Shown here piece after piece: positions 23,020-31,821 of a stretch of DNA of 39,238 nt. The notes beneath the pieces were generated by a model. That model was not told where the DNA came from, made no database searches, and saw nothing but the letters and a program-made list of their open reading frames with translations. Both the position numbers and the translations under genes were made by a program. Numbering within the stretch: position 1 is the stretch's first letter; every line of letters starts with the position of its first letter. Source of the stretch: CAZAGD01 sp049699975 (GTDB taxonomy: Bacteria; Desulfobacterota; SM23-61); NCBI GenBank assembly GCA_049699975.1, contig JBNAWB010000004.1, positions 1-39,238 of the forward strand. The letters are read 5' to 3'.

Positions 23020-23814
23020 TTAAAAGCGTAAACTCACTTCTCCGGCTAAAAATCGACTCACTTTTCCCTGTCCATTCTGGACCAGCAGAGCTCCTTCTTC
23101 ATCCAGGCCCAATGCTTTACCTTCGTATATTTTATCCAAGAACTTTATGGCTACCCACTTTTGGTTTATGGCCGAAAGTTCCTCCCATTTGGCGCGCAGG
23201 CGGGAGGAAAAACCTTCGCGCCTAAAAAGTAGATACTCTTCTTCTAAGTTTTTTAATAATTCTTGCGCAATATCAGCTCGCCCAAATTTTTCTCCTTTTT
23301 CTGCATAAAGGGAAGTGGCTGTTTCTCTGATTTCCAGAGGCATCTCTGAATTAGGCCAATTGACATTTACCCCTATGCCCAAAATAACAAAACCCTTCGT
23401 TGTTTCACTCTCGGCCAATATACCAGCGACTTTTCTTTCTCGAATTAAAAGATCGTTGGGCCACTTAATCTTAACTTCTAACCCAGTTTTGTTCCGCAGA
23501 GCTTCGGCACAGGCCACTCCGGCCATTAAGGTGAGGACCGCAATTTTCTCTTTAGCCACTGCGGGGCGGAGAAGGACAGAAAAATACAAGTTTAAGCCAG
23601 GAGGAGAAACCCAATTCCTTCCGCGGCGGCCTTTCCCCTGAGATTGGGCATCTGCTAAGACGACTAAACCTTCAGGAGCTCCCTGAAGTGCTTGGGCATG
23701 GGCGACTGTATTCGTGGAATCGATCTGCTGGAAGAATAATATTACCCCCCCAATTAACTTTCCTTGGCGCGCTCGGCGCAGTTCTTCTACCCATTTTAAC
23801 TGATCTTCAATCAT
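23020..23814 (-). CDS. birA: Biotin--[acetyl-CoA-carboxylase] ligase
   Basis: 264 residues from the ATG at 23814; an in-frame TTG at 23823 is the alternative. Attaches biotin to carboxyl carrier proteins. The adenylate loop GKGRRGRNW and the catalytic strand KIKWPNDLL are clear, followed by the C-terminal SH3-like domain. There is no N-terminal helix-turn-helix, so this is the short, non-repressor type. Lies between hemB and coaX in a long minus-strand run. Confidence 0.95.
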   Translation of the reverse strand: MIEDQLKWVEELRRARQGKLIGGVILFFQQIDSTNTVAHAQALQGAPEGLVVLADAQSQGKGRRGRNWVSPPGLNLYFSVLLRPAVAKEKIAVLTLMAGVACAEALRNKTGLEVKIKWPNDLLIRERKVAGILAESETTKGFVILGIGVNVNWPNSEMPLEIRETATSLYAEKGEKFGRADIAQELLKNLEEEYLLFRREGFSSRLRAKWEELSAINQKWVAIKFLDKIYEGKALGLDEEGALLVQNGQGKVSRFLAGEVSLRF

Positions 23815-23886
23815 GATGACCAAATAGCTGGTATCTGATCTTGCTCAGGATGAAAAACGATTATAAGGTTTTAAAAAAATCTAACT

Positions 23887-24858
23887 CTAATCCAAAAGGC
23901 GTGCGGCATCTTTGGCAAAATAAGTCAAGATTAAGTCCGCCCCTGCTCTTTTGATGGCGGTCAAAACTTCCATCATTACCCGTTCTTCATCTAACCACCC
24001 TTTTTGAGCCGCCGCTTTAATCATGGCATATTCCCCGCTCACGTTATAAGCAGCCACAGGTAGGTTAAATTCCTGCCTTACGGCGCGGATTATGTCCAAG
24101 TAGGGAAGAGCTGGTTTGACCATGATGATGTCTGCTCCTTCCTGAACATCTAAGCCAACTTCGCGCAGCGCTTCGCGGGCATTCGCTGGATCCATCTGGT
24201 AGGAACGACGGTCACCAAATTGGGGAGTGGATTCTGCTGCTTCCCGGAAGGGGCCATAAAAAGCTGAGGCATGCTTCGCCGCGTAAGCCATGATGGGCAG
24301 GTCACTAAAACCGTGCTGGTCAAGAGTCTCGCGGATAACTTTTACTCGGCCATCCATCATATCTGAAGGAGCGACCATGTCCGCCCCTGCCTGGGCATGG
24401 GAAAGCGCGGTTTTAGCCAACAGTTCTAAAGTAGCATCATTATCCACTTCCCCCTTAACGACCACCCCACAATGTCCATGGCTGGTATATTCACATAGGC
24501 AAACATCGGTGATCACGACGAGTTCCGGTGTTTTGTCTTTAATGGCCTTCAGGGCTTGTTGGATAATGCCGGAACGGGCGTAAGCTTCGCTGGCTTTGAC
24601 ATCTTTCTTCTTGGGAATGCCAAAAAGAATGATGGCCGGTATTCCCAATTGTTTAGCTTCGGTAGCTTCTTTAACAGCCAAATCAATGGAAAGCTGCGCT
24701 ACACCCGGCATGGAACTAATCTCCCGTCTAAGGCCCCGGCCATGAGTCACGAAAAGAGGATAAATAAAATCATCGCGAGAAAGTTTTGTTTCCCTGATCA
24801 TGCGGCGCAGATTTTCATTTTTCCTTAAGCGCCGCGGTCGATATATGGGGAAATACAT
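23887..24858 (-). CDS. hemB: Delta-aminolevulinic acid dehydratase (porphobilinogen synthase)
   Basis: 323 residues. Joins two 5-aminolevulinate molecules to porphobilinogen in tetrapyrrole synthesis. Catalytic zinc site is the cysteine form, VCLCEYTSHGHCG; Schiff-base lysines are in AYAAKHASAFYGPF and MVKPALPYLD. Length is typical. It opens with MYFPIYRPRRLRKNENLRRM, the family's usual arm. Ribosome site GAGGTG before the ATG. Follows valS by 36 bases. Confidence 0.97.
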   Translation of the reverse strand: MYFPIYRPRRLRKNENLRRMIRETKLSRDDFIYPLFVTHGRGLRREISSMPGVAQLSIDLAVKEATEAKQLGIPAIILFGIPKKKDVKASEAYARSGIIQQALKAIKDKTPELVVITDVCLCEYTSHGHCGVVVKGEVDNDATLELLAKTALSHAQAGADMVAPSDMMDGRVKVIRETLDQHGFSDLPIMAYAAKHASAFYGPFREAAESTPQFGDRRSYQMDPANAREALREVGLDVQEGADIIMVKPALPYLDIIRAVRQEFNLPVAAYNVSGEYAMIKAAAQKGWLDEERVMMEVLTAIKRAGADLILTYFAKDAARLLD

Positions 24859-24894
24859 GAGGCACCTCTTTTGGTCTTATTAAAATTAATATAC

Positions 24895-27576
24895 TCAAAT
24901 TTCTTTCATCCACGCCTGCACTCTCTTTAATCCCTCCTGCAGCTTGGTTATCTTCTCGGTCAGCAGGCGCGCTTTTTCTTTCTCCTTAAGCACTGCCTCG
25001 GGGCGAGCTTTTTGCAGAAATTCCTCATTATGCAGCTTTAAGTTTGCTCGCGCTAATTCTTCTTCGATCTTGTTAATTTCTTTTTTAATGCGCTTTTCTT
25101 CCTCATCTAATTGGATCAGTCCTTGGAGGGGCAAAAATACCTCTACCGGCCCAATTACGGCCGTGGCCGAGGCTTTTGGTTTTTCTCCCCCAGACTGCCA
25201 GGTAATCTTGTTGGCTAAAGCTAAATTTTCCATGTATATTTGATTTTGTTGGAGATTGTTTAAAACTTGCTGATCATGCACATCTAAAATTACCTCCACT
25301 TTCCGCGAGGGAGCGATATTCAGCTCACTGCGGAGGTTGCGAATCGAGCTGATTATCTCCATGATTAGCTCCATCTCCGCCTCCACTTCGCTTTGGATTT
25401 CTTCTTCGTGGACGCGGGGAAATTCGGCAATCATGATGGAACCTTCATTCTCAGGAAGGTTCTGCCAAATTTCTTCGGTAATGAAGGGCATAAAGGGATG
25501 GAGTAAGCGGAGGGAAATATCTAAAACCCGGCGGAGCGTATGTTGGGCCAACCAACGCTGATCAGCATTATTTTTCTGATTGAGAACAGGTTTGATTAAC
25601 TCAATATACCAATCACAAAATTCATGCCAAAGGAATTGGTAGATGGCGGAGGCGGCCTCGTTAAATTTATAGCTATCCAGGCTTTGGCGGACCTCTTTGA
25701 TCGTCCGGTTTACGCGACTTAATATCCAGCGATCAGCTAAAGACAATTTTCCTTTAATTTCTTCTCCTTTCCCGCGGTGGTTATAATCTTGCAAATTGGT
25801 CAAAGTAAAGCGGGAGGCATTCCAAATTTTGTTAGCAAAATTGCGATAACCCGCCAGACGTTCTTCAGATAAGCGAATATCTCTTCCTTGGGCGGCAAAG
25901 GCAGCTAAAGTAAAGCGGAAAGCATCTGTCCCAAATTTTTCAATAACTACTAAAGGATCGACCACGTTCCCTTTAGACTTACTCATTTTTTGCCCTTCCG
26001 CGTCCCGGACTAAGGCATGGATGTAAACATCTCGGAAGGGAACTTGGCCCATAAATTTGATGCCCATCATCATCATCCGGGCTACCCAGAAGAACAAAAT
26101 ATCAAACCCAGTTACCAAAACCGAAGTAGGATAAAAGACTTCTAAATCCCTTGTCTTTTTTGGCCATCCCAAGGTAGAAAAAGGCCAAAGGGCAGAACTA
26201 AACCAAGTATCTAAGACATCTTGCTCTTGTTCTAAGTGATTGCTACCGCAAAAAGCACACTTCTTAACCTCGGCGGTGGAGACATTAATTTCCCCGCAGC
26301 CTAGGCAATACCAAGCTGGGATTCTATGGCCCCACCAGATTTGCCGCGAAATACACCAGTCCCGAATATTGTTCATCCATTCAAAATAGGTATTTTCCCA
26401 TATGGCGGGGATAATCCTTGTTTCCCCTTTCTGGACTGCTTCGATGGCCGGTTCGGCTAAAGGTTTGGTGCGCACAAACCACTGTTTGGAAACAGTGGGT
26501 TCAATAATAGTTTTGCAGCGATAGCAATGGCCCACATTATGCAAGAAAGGCTCTATCTTTCTCATTAAGTTCAAATTCTTCAAATCCTTGACTACTTCTT
26601 TACGGCACTGGAAGCGCGATTGGCCAGCATAACGGCCGGCGTTTTCGTTCATCCGCCCCGCATCATCAATGACGCGAATAACTTCCAGACCATGACGCCG
26701 GCCAATTTCAAAGTCATTAGCGTCATGTGCTGGGGTGACTTTTAATGCTCCCGTACCAAAATCTTGGGCGACATAGCTATCGGCGATAATCGGTATCTTG
26801 CGATTCATCAAAGGCAGAATTACTTTCCGTCCGATGAACTTCATATACCGTCTATCTTCTGGATGCACGGCCACGGCCGTATCTCCCAACATGGTCTCCG
26901 GCCTGGTGGTAGCGACCACTAAAAACTCTTTAGCGTCCTCTAAAGGGTATTTAATATAATAAAGTTGGCCTTCCTCTTGTTCATGTTCCACTTCTAAATC
27001 GGAAAGCGCCGTCTGACAGCGGGGACACCAATTAATAATATAATCTCCGCGGTAAATTAAACCCTCCTGGAATAATCTCACGAAGACTTCCTTTACGGCT
27101 AAGGATAGCCCTTCATCCATAGTAAATCTTTCGCGACTCCAATCACAGGAGCTGCCCAATTTCTTTAATTGCTTGATAATTTGGCCTCCGTATTCTTGCT
27201 TCCATTTCCAGACCCGTTCGATAAAAGCTTCCCGACCCAATTTATGCCGGTCAGTTCCTTCTTCGGCTAACTGTTTTTCCACTACATTTTGGGTAGCTAT
27301 TCCCGCGTGGTCTGTTCCCGGCAACCAAAGGACATTATACCCGTCCATCCTTTTGTAGCGCGCCAGGATGTCTTGTAAAGTATTATTTAGGGCATGCCCC
27401 ATATGTAAAGAACCCGTTACATTCGGAGGAGGAATGACGATAGAAAATGGGGGCTTGGGAGAATATTCATCCGCCCGGAATAAGTTTTTCTCCTCCCAAA
27501 ACTGATACCATTTTTCCTCTACTTCTTGCGGCTCAAAAACTTTTTTCCAACTTTCTATTTGTTTCTCTTTTTTCAC
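24895..27576 (-). CDS. valS: Valyl-tRNA synthetase
   Basis: 893 residues from a GTG start at 27576. Class I synthetase with HMGH (58-61) and KMSKS (in GQKMSKSKGNVVD, around residue 535), an editing domain with WCPRC and CYRC zinc-type pairs and a CLGC/CAFC knuckle, an anticodon-binding helical domain and the C-terminal coiled-coil arm. The GTG overlaps the stop of the upstream coiled-coil gene (GTGA), with GAGGAG upstream, so the two are translationally coupled. Confidence 0.97.
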   Translation of the reverse strand: MKKEKQIESWKKVFEPQEVEEKWYQFWEEKNLFRADEYSPKPPFSIVIPPPNVTGSLHMGHALNNTLQDILARYKRMDGYNVLWLPGTDHAGIATQNVVEKQLAEEGTDRHKLGREAFIERVWKWKQEYGGQIIKQLKKLGSSCDWSRERFTMDEGLSLAVKEVFVRLFQEGLIYRGDYIINWCPRCQTALSDLEVEHEQEEGQLYYIKYPLEDAKEFLVVATTRPETMLGDTAVAVHPEDRRYMKFIGRKVILPLMNRKIPIIADSYVAQDFGTGALKVTPAHDANDFEIGRRHGLEVIRVIDDAGRMNENAGRYAGQSRFQCRKEVVKDLKNLNLMRKIEPFLHNVGHCYRCKTIIEPTVSKQWFVRTKPLAEPAIEAVQKGETRIIPAIWENTYFEWMNNIRDWCISRQIWWGHRIPAWYCLGCGEINVSTAEVKKCAFCGSNHLEQEQDVLDTWFSSALWPFSTLGWPKKTRDLEVFYPTSVLVTGFDILFFWVARMMMMGIKFMGQVPFRDVYIHALVRDAEGQKMSKSKGNVVDPLVVIEKFGTDAFRFTLAAFAAQGRDIRLSEERLAGYRNFANKIWNASRFTLTNLQDYNHRGKGEEIKGKLSLADRWILSRVNRTIKEVRQSLDSYKFNEAASAIYQFLWHEFCDWYIELIKPVLNQKNNADQRWLAQHTLRRVLDISLRLLHPFMPFITEEIWQNLPENEGSIMIAEFPRVHEEEIQSEVEAEMELIMEIISSIRNLRSELNIAPSRKVEVILDVHDQQVLNNLQQNQIYMENLALANKITWQSGGEKPKASATAVIGPVEVFLPLQGLIQLDEEEKRIKKEINKIEEELARANLKLHNEEFLQKARPEAVLKEKEKARLLTEKITKLQEGLKRVQAWMKEI

Positions 27577-28346
27577 GCTTGCTCCTCGACCTCTCCTTTA
27601 AGTTTGGCTATTTCTTTCTTTAATACAGCGACCGCGATCTCAGGAAACATTTCCCGAGCTTTGTTGGCTAAGATGGCCTTCCCTTCTTGGGCCAGCCAGG
27701 ATTCCATTTGGCCAACCCAGCTTTCTTGTTCCGCTTTGAGTTTTACCCATTCTGTTTGCCATTTTTCTATCTCTTGGCTCATCATTGTTTGGACAATCTG
27801 GGGCAAGGCCTCAGCTACGTTCTCTTTTAAAATAGAGATTCCTTCTGCCTGGAACCATTGCTCTGCTTTATTATTGAGGGCCTCGCGCAGCCCCCTAATT
27901 TTCTCTACCTCTTCCTGCAACTTATTTATCTCTTTGCCTAATAATTCTTCCCCGATCTTCGGCAGCATGTCGCCCGTTTCTTTCTTCAATAATTCCCTTC
28001 CTTCGCCATCTATCCACTCTCTTATTTTAGCACTCAACCCTTCTTTGAGAACTCTAATTTTTTCTACCTCGCTTTTTAATTTCTCTAATTCCCGACTTAA
28101 TTCCTCTCCAAAAATCGGCGGCACTATCTCCCGGATCCCTTGGTTGAGGATCTGCACTCCTTCGGTGGCCAGCCATTTTTCTACCCGCTCCCTCGTTTCT
28201 TCTCTAATTTTTGCCACTTCCTTTTCATAATTGGGCGGGCCTCCGGGCTCATTTTCTTTAAGCTTAGCAGACGCCAAAGTTTCTTCCCTAACGGGCTCGG
28301 CCCATACTTCTGTCAATTCAATGATTTCTTCTTCCTCTTTTTTCAT
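27573..28346 (-). CDS. Coiled-coil protein of four 50-residue repeats, coupled to valS
   Basis: 257 residues, highly charged, no signal peptide or cysteines. From residue 50 on there are four units of about 50 residues. Each has a Trp-centred helix (VEKWLATEG, IREWIDGEG, AEQWFQAEG, MESWLAQEG), then an ILxxxxREMxPxI-like helix, then EIxKLxxEVEKI coiled coil. The REMFPEIAVAVLKKEIAKLK unit recalls the DUF2497/PopZ-type C-terminal motif that mediates self-assembly at cell poles, which is a resemblance from memory only. Overlaps valS by four bases and follows dgt. Function unknown; a scaffold or polar organiser is possible. Confidence 0.75.
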   Translation of the reverse strand: MKKEEEEIIELTEVWAEPVREETLASAKLKENEPGGPPNYEKEVAKIREETRERVEKWLATEGVQILNQGIREIVPPIFGEELSRELEKLKSEVEKIRVLKEGLSAKIREWIDGEGRELLKKETGDMLPKIGEELLGKEINKLQEEVEKIRGLREALNNKAEQWFQAEGISILKENVAEALPQIVQTMMSQEIEKWQTEWVKLKAEQESWVGQMESWLAQEGKAILANKAREMFPEIAVAVLKKEIAKLKGEVEEQA

Positions 28347-28400
28347 TTTAACCTCTTTTTTATTTACTTCCTTAGGCTAAGCTGTTTTTTAGAAAAAAGT

Positions 28401-29441
28401 TTAAATAATCAACCACGGCTGGGGAAGGAAAATCTTCTCATAGAGTTTAAAAGCATAGCGGTCGGTCATCCCCGCGATAAAATCCACAATAGACCTCTCG
28501 ATCGGCTCATGGAGGAACCCACCTCCTACTTCCCGGCGAAATTCTTCCTTGTTGTCTACAAAATAAGCATAAAGCTCGCGAATAATTTTTGCGGATTTGA
28601 TGAAGTCATTATGTACTTCCGGCAAATCATATACGCGATCATATAAAAAGTCGCGGAGTTTCAGAGTGGCCTCCAAGATAGGTTCGCTCATCTTTATTTG
28701 CAAAGGCTCAGATTTCTGCGCCTGTTCCAGAATATCGCGCACCATGGTATCTATTCTTTGGCTATGAGTATCTCCCAAGTATTTTACGCATTCTGGCGGA
28801 ATATCCTGCGCCGATATCAATCCCGCCCGTTGGGCATCATCAAGGTCATGATTAACATAAGCGATGATGTCGGCCATGCGGACCAGCCTGCCCTCGTAAG
28901 TAATAGGCAAATCTTCAGGATCATTGGGTAAGAGATCTCCTTTGCCCTTAGAATGTTTGAGGATACCGTCTCTTACCTCGTAAGTTAAGTTTAACCCTTG
29001 GCCGTCTTTTTCTAATAAGTCCACCACCCGCAAGCTTTGGGCGGCGTGGTGAAACCCATCCGGACTAATTTCTCTTAGAATCTCCTCGCCCGCATGGCCG
29101 AAAGGCGTGTGCCCGAGATCGTGTCCTAAAGCAATAGCTTCAGTAAGGTCTTCATTCAAGCCCAAGGCTTTGGCCATCGTGCGCGCTATTTGGGCCACCT
29201 CCAAAGTGTGGGTGAGGCGGGTCCGATAATGGTCTCCGCTGGGGGCTAAGAAAACTTGAGTTTTGTGTTTAAGACGACGAAAAGATTTGGAGTGAATGAT
29301 CCGGTCGCGGTCATGCTGAAAAGCAGGCCGAATACTGCATTCTTCTTCTGGCGCCCTCCGTCCCCGAGTTTGAGCGCTCAGTTGCGCATAAGGAGAAAGA
29401 ATTTTTTTTTCTTTTTCTTCCAGCATCTGCCGAATAGTCAT
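28401..29441 (-). CDS. dgt: Deoxyguanosinetriphosphate triphosphohydrolase-like protein
   Basis: 346 residues from the ATG at 29441; a TTG at 29459 is in frame, but the family's usual start MTIRxMLEExE begins at the ATG and AAGGAG precedes it. HD-domain dNTPase: RLTHTLEVAQIART and ALGHDLGHTPFGHAGE carry the metal-binding His and His-Asp. The N-terminal DRDRIIHSKSFRRLKHKTQVF block is the family signature. Probably hydrolyses dNTPs to nucleoside and triphosphate. First gene of the long minus-strand run through valS; divergent from lptF. Confidence 0.92.
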   Translation of the reverse strand: MTIRQMLEEKEKKILSPYAQLSAQTRGRRAPEEECSIRPAFQHDRDRIIHSKSFRRLKHKTQVFLAPSGDHYRTRLTHTLEVAQIARTMAKALGLNEDLTEAIALGHDLGHTPFGHAGEEILREISPDGFHHAAQSLRVVDLLEKDGQGLNLTYEVRDGILKHSKGKGDLLPNDPEDLPITYEGRLVRMADIIAYVNHDLDDAQRAGLISAQDIPPECVKYLGDTHSQRIDTMVRDILEQAQKSEPLQIKMSEPILEATLKLRDFLYDRVYDLPEVHNDFIKSAKIIRELYAYFVDNKEEFRREVGGGFLHEPIERSIVDFIAGMTDRYAFKLYEKIFLPQPWLII

Positions 29442-29465
29442 GGGCTCCTTACCGGGCAATAGGAA

Positions 29466-29494
29466 TTTACAAAAAGGCCAGGATGAGTTAATAT
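29466..29494 (+). promoter_or_regulatory. Promoter of lptF giving a leaderless mRNA
   Basis: TTTACA (29466-29471), a 17-base spacer and TAATAT (29489-29494). The ATG starts seven bases after the -10 box, so transcription should begin at or beside the start codon. The same geometry is seen at smpB. Confidence 0.5.
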
Positions 29495-29500
29495 CGAATT

Positions 29501-30709
29501 ATGAAAAAAACTCTTTACCGCTACATTTGGCAAGAACTTCTTCCGCCCTTCTTCCTGGGCCTCTTAGGTTTTACGTTTATTTTGCTTACGGGAAGGATTT
29601 TACAACTTACGGAGTTATTCGTCAATAAGGGCATTTCTCTTTCCCACATTGCCAAATTTATTTATTACCTTATTCCTTCTTTTATGGTCTTGACGATCCC
29701 AATGGCTATGCTTTTAGCCGTGATGGTCGCTTTTAGCCGCCTGGCCAGCGATAACGAGATCACCGCTTTAAAATCTTCAGGTATAAGTCTTTATCAAATG
29801 GTTCCTCCCGTTATCTTTTGGGCTATGGGGGCTTTTATGCTCACCATCTTTTTTTCTTTGCATTTACTCCCTCAAGCTAACCAGGCTTCCCGGTCCTTAC
29901 TTTTCGAAATTGCCAGTACTAAAGCTCACGCGGGTGTGAAAGAACGGGTATTTAACGACGACTTTGAAGGATTAGTCATTTATGTGGAACACGTCTCGCC
30001 CCGCACGCTCAAGTGGGAAAATATTTTTATTTCTGATGCGCGCCTTCCCGAAGAAATGCATGCCATAGTAGCCCGGGAAGGAGAGGTACTTTCTGACCCT
30101 GCCCAACTAACCGTGACTTTAAAATTAAAAAACGGCTCCATTCATAAATTGGGCAAACAGCCCGAAGTCTACCAAAAAATTGATTTTGCAACTTACGACC
30201 TGCGTCTGAGCCTAAAAACTGGTTTAGCTAAAAAACAAGATGAAAAAAAACACCCGGCGGATATGTCTTTAAACGAACTTCTTCAGGCTATGCGCTTTTG
30301 GCGCCTAAAAAGCGAAGAGGCCAAAATCTTGCTCATAAAAATTCACGAAAAATTCACCATCCCTTTTGCTTGCCTTGTCTTCGGACTGATTGGTATTCCC
30401 TTGGGAGCCCAATCTCCTTTGGGGCAGGCGGGTAAATCCCTCGGCTTTTCCTGGTCAGTGGCCGTAATTCTGATCTATTATTTGCTGACTAATGCTGGAA
30501 ACTCTTTAGCCGAACGGGGCTTTATATCTGTGGAATTGGGCTTGTGGTTCCCCAACGCCTTTTTTTTACTATTGGGCATTTATCTGCTCATCAAGAGTGC
30601 CCGCGGGGCGCCCATTTTTTTGATGGCTGGTCTAAATAAAGTCTTCAGTTGGCTTACCCGAGAATTAAAAGAGTCTTTTCCTCCTCCGGAAAGGAAATCT
30701 GCCCCATGA
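29501..30709 (+). CDS. lptF: LPS export ABC transporter permease LptF
   Basis: 402 residues. Inner-membrane permease of the Lpt bridge that moves lipopolysaccharide to the outer membrane. Family layout: three N-terminal membrane helices, a periplasmic jellyroll (about 130-250) and three C-terminal helices. The first cytoplasmic loop shows SDNEITALKSSGIS, the LptF/G hallmark. Somewhat longer than usual, with a charged C-terminal tail. Overlaps lptG by four bases (ATGA). The ATPase LptB is not in the window. Weak ribosome site; probably leaderless. Confidence 0.94.
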   Translation: MKKTLYRYIWQELLPPFFLGLLGFTFILLTGRILQLTELFVNKGISLSHIAKFIYYLIPSFMVLTIPMAMLLAVMVAFSRLASDNEITALKSSGISLYQMVPPVIFWAMGAFMLTIFFSLHLLPQANQASRSLLFEIASTKAHAGVKERVFNDDFEGLVIYVEHVSPRTLKWENIFISDARLPEEMHAIVAREGEVLSDPAQLTVTLKLKNGSIHKLGKQPEVYQKIDFATYDLRLSLKTGLAKKQDEKKHPADMSLNELLQAMRFWRLKSEEAKILLIKIHEKFTIPFACLVFGLIGIPLGAQSPLGQAGKSLGFSWSVAVILIYYLLTNAGNSLAERGFISVELGLWFPNAFFLLLGIYLLIKSARGAPIFLMAGLNKVFSWLTRELKESFPPPERKSAP

Positions 30710-31785
30710 AAATCTTGAGCAAGTATTTAGCCCGAGATTTCTTGCAAAATTTTTTCTTAGGCCTGGGAGCTTTTACGACTATTTACTTAGTCGTCGAATT
30801 CTTTGAAAGGATAAATGCTTTCCTCCACAATCGGGCTCCCCTGGAGATGATGATCGCCTATTTTTTAAATAAAATTCCATCCATTATTGCCCAAGTATCC
30901 CCGGCGGCCATCCTGCTCTCTTCTTTAATTACTCTGGGCATCATGTCTCGCCATAATGAAATCATGGCCCTAAAAGCAGCAGGGATCGGTCTGAGGCAAA
31001 TTATCTTGCCCATATTGCGGGTAGTTTTTATCCTTTACCTAATTCTTTTAGGCCTGAACGAATATATTGTTCCGGGGGCCAATCAAAAAGTACGGGAGCT
31101 CATGAATCTAATCGTTCATAAAAAAAAGCCCGTAGAAGTATTTAAACAAAGCCAAATTTGGATCCATAGCCATCAGAGTATTTATAATATTCAGCTTTAT
31201 CACCCCGAGAAGAATTCGATGGAAGGGGTAAGTATCTACCGTTTTGATCCTAACTTTAGGCTCTTAGAAAGATTAGATGCGCGGCGGGCAGACTGGCAGG
31301 ATGGGCAGTGGATTTTTTCAGAAGTTACGGTAACGCAATTCAGCGGCGATGGCTTCCCGGTGCGAAAAAAGTATCCGCAAATTACTCTTTCTCTCCCGGA
31401 GACCCCGCAAGATTTTCGCGTTGCCGAAAAAAATCCGGAGGAAATGAATTACCGCGAGCTCAGCGAATATGTGCGTAAGATTGAACGGGATGGGTATGAA
31501 TCCACAAAATATCGCTGCGCCCTTTATGCTTTCTTTTCCTTCCCCTTCACCAGTGTAATTTTAGGTTTTTTGGGCATTACTTTAGCTCTGCGAAAGGAAA
31601 GGGGCGCCGGTATTGCTATGGCTCTCGGGTTGAGTATCTTGATAAGTTTTATTTATTTGGTGACTTTTTCTTTTAGCTTAGAATTGGGCAAAGCCGGATT
31701 GCTGCCTCCATTTGTGGCCGCTTGGTTAGGAAATTTTATTTTTGCTTTGGTGGGCGTCTATTTATTTTTATCTATCCGCCACTAA
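30706..31785 (+). CDS. lptG: LPS export ABC transporter permease LptG
   Basis: 359 residues from the ATG overlapping the lptF stop (ATGA); an in-frame ATG at 30649 lies inside lptF and would add 19 residues unlike the family. Second Lpt permease: MKILSKYLARDFLQNFFLG, three helices, the hallmark SRHNEIMALKAAGIG, periplasmic jellyroll, three helices. Forms the LptB2FG core with LptF. Both proteins imply an outer membrane with LPS or lipooligosaccharide. Confidence 0.94.
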   Translation: MKILSKYLARDFLQNFFLGLGAFTTIYLVVEFFERINAFLHNRAPLEMMIAYFLNKIPSIIAQVSPAAILLSSLITLGIMSRHNEIMALKAAGIGLRQIILPILRVVFILYLILLGLNEYIVPGANQKVRELMNLIVHKKKPVEVFKQSQIWIHSHQSIYNIQLYHPEKNSMEGVSIYRFDPNFRLLERLDARRADWQDGQWIFSEVTVTQFSGDGFPVRKKYPQITLSLPETPQDFRVAEKNPEEMNYRELSEYVRKIERDGYESTKYRCALYAFFSFPFTSVILGFLGITLALRKERGAGIAMALGLSILISFIYLVTFSFSLELGKAGLLPPFVAAWLGNFIFALVGVYLFLSIRH

Positions 31786-31821
31786 AATACTTTCCTCTAA
31801 AAGGGTTACCTATAGTGCTAA

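Noticed and set aside
30649..30705. Upstream in-frame ATG as the start of lptG
   Set aside because: It lies 60 bases inside lptF, adds residues unlike the family, and the ATGA overlap at 30706 fits better.
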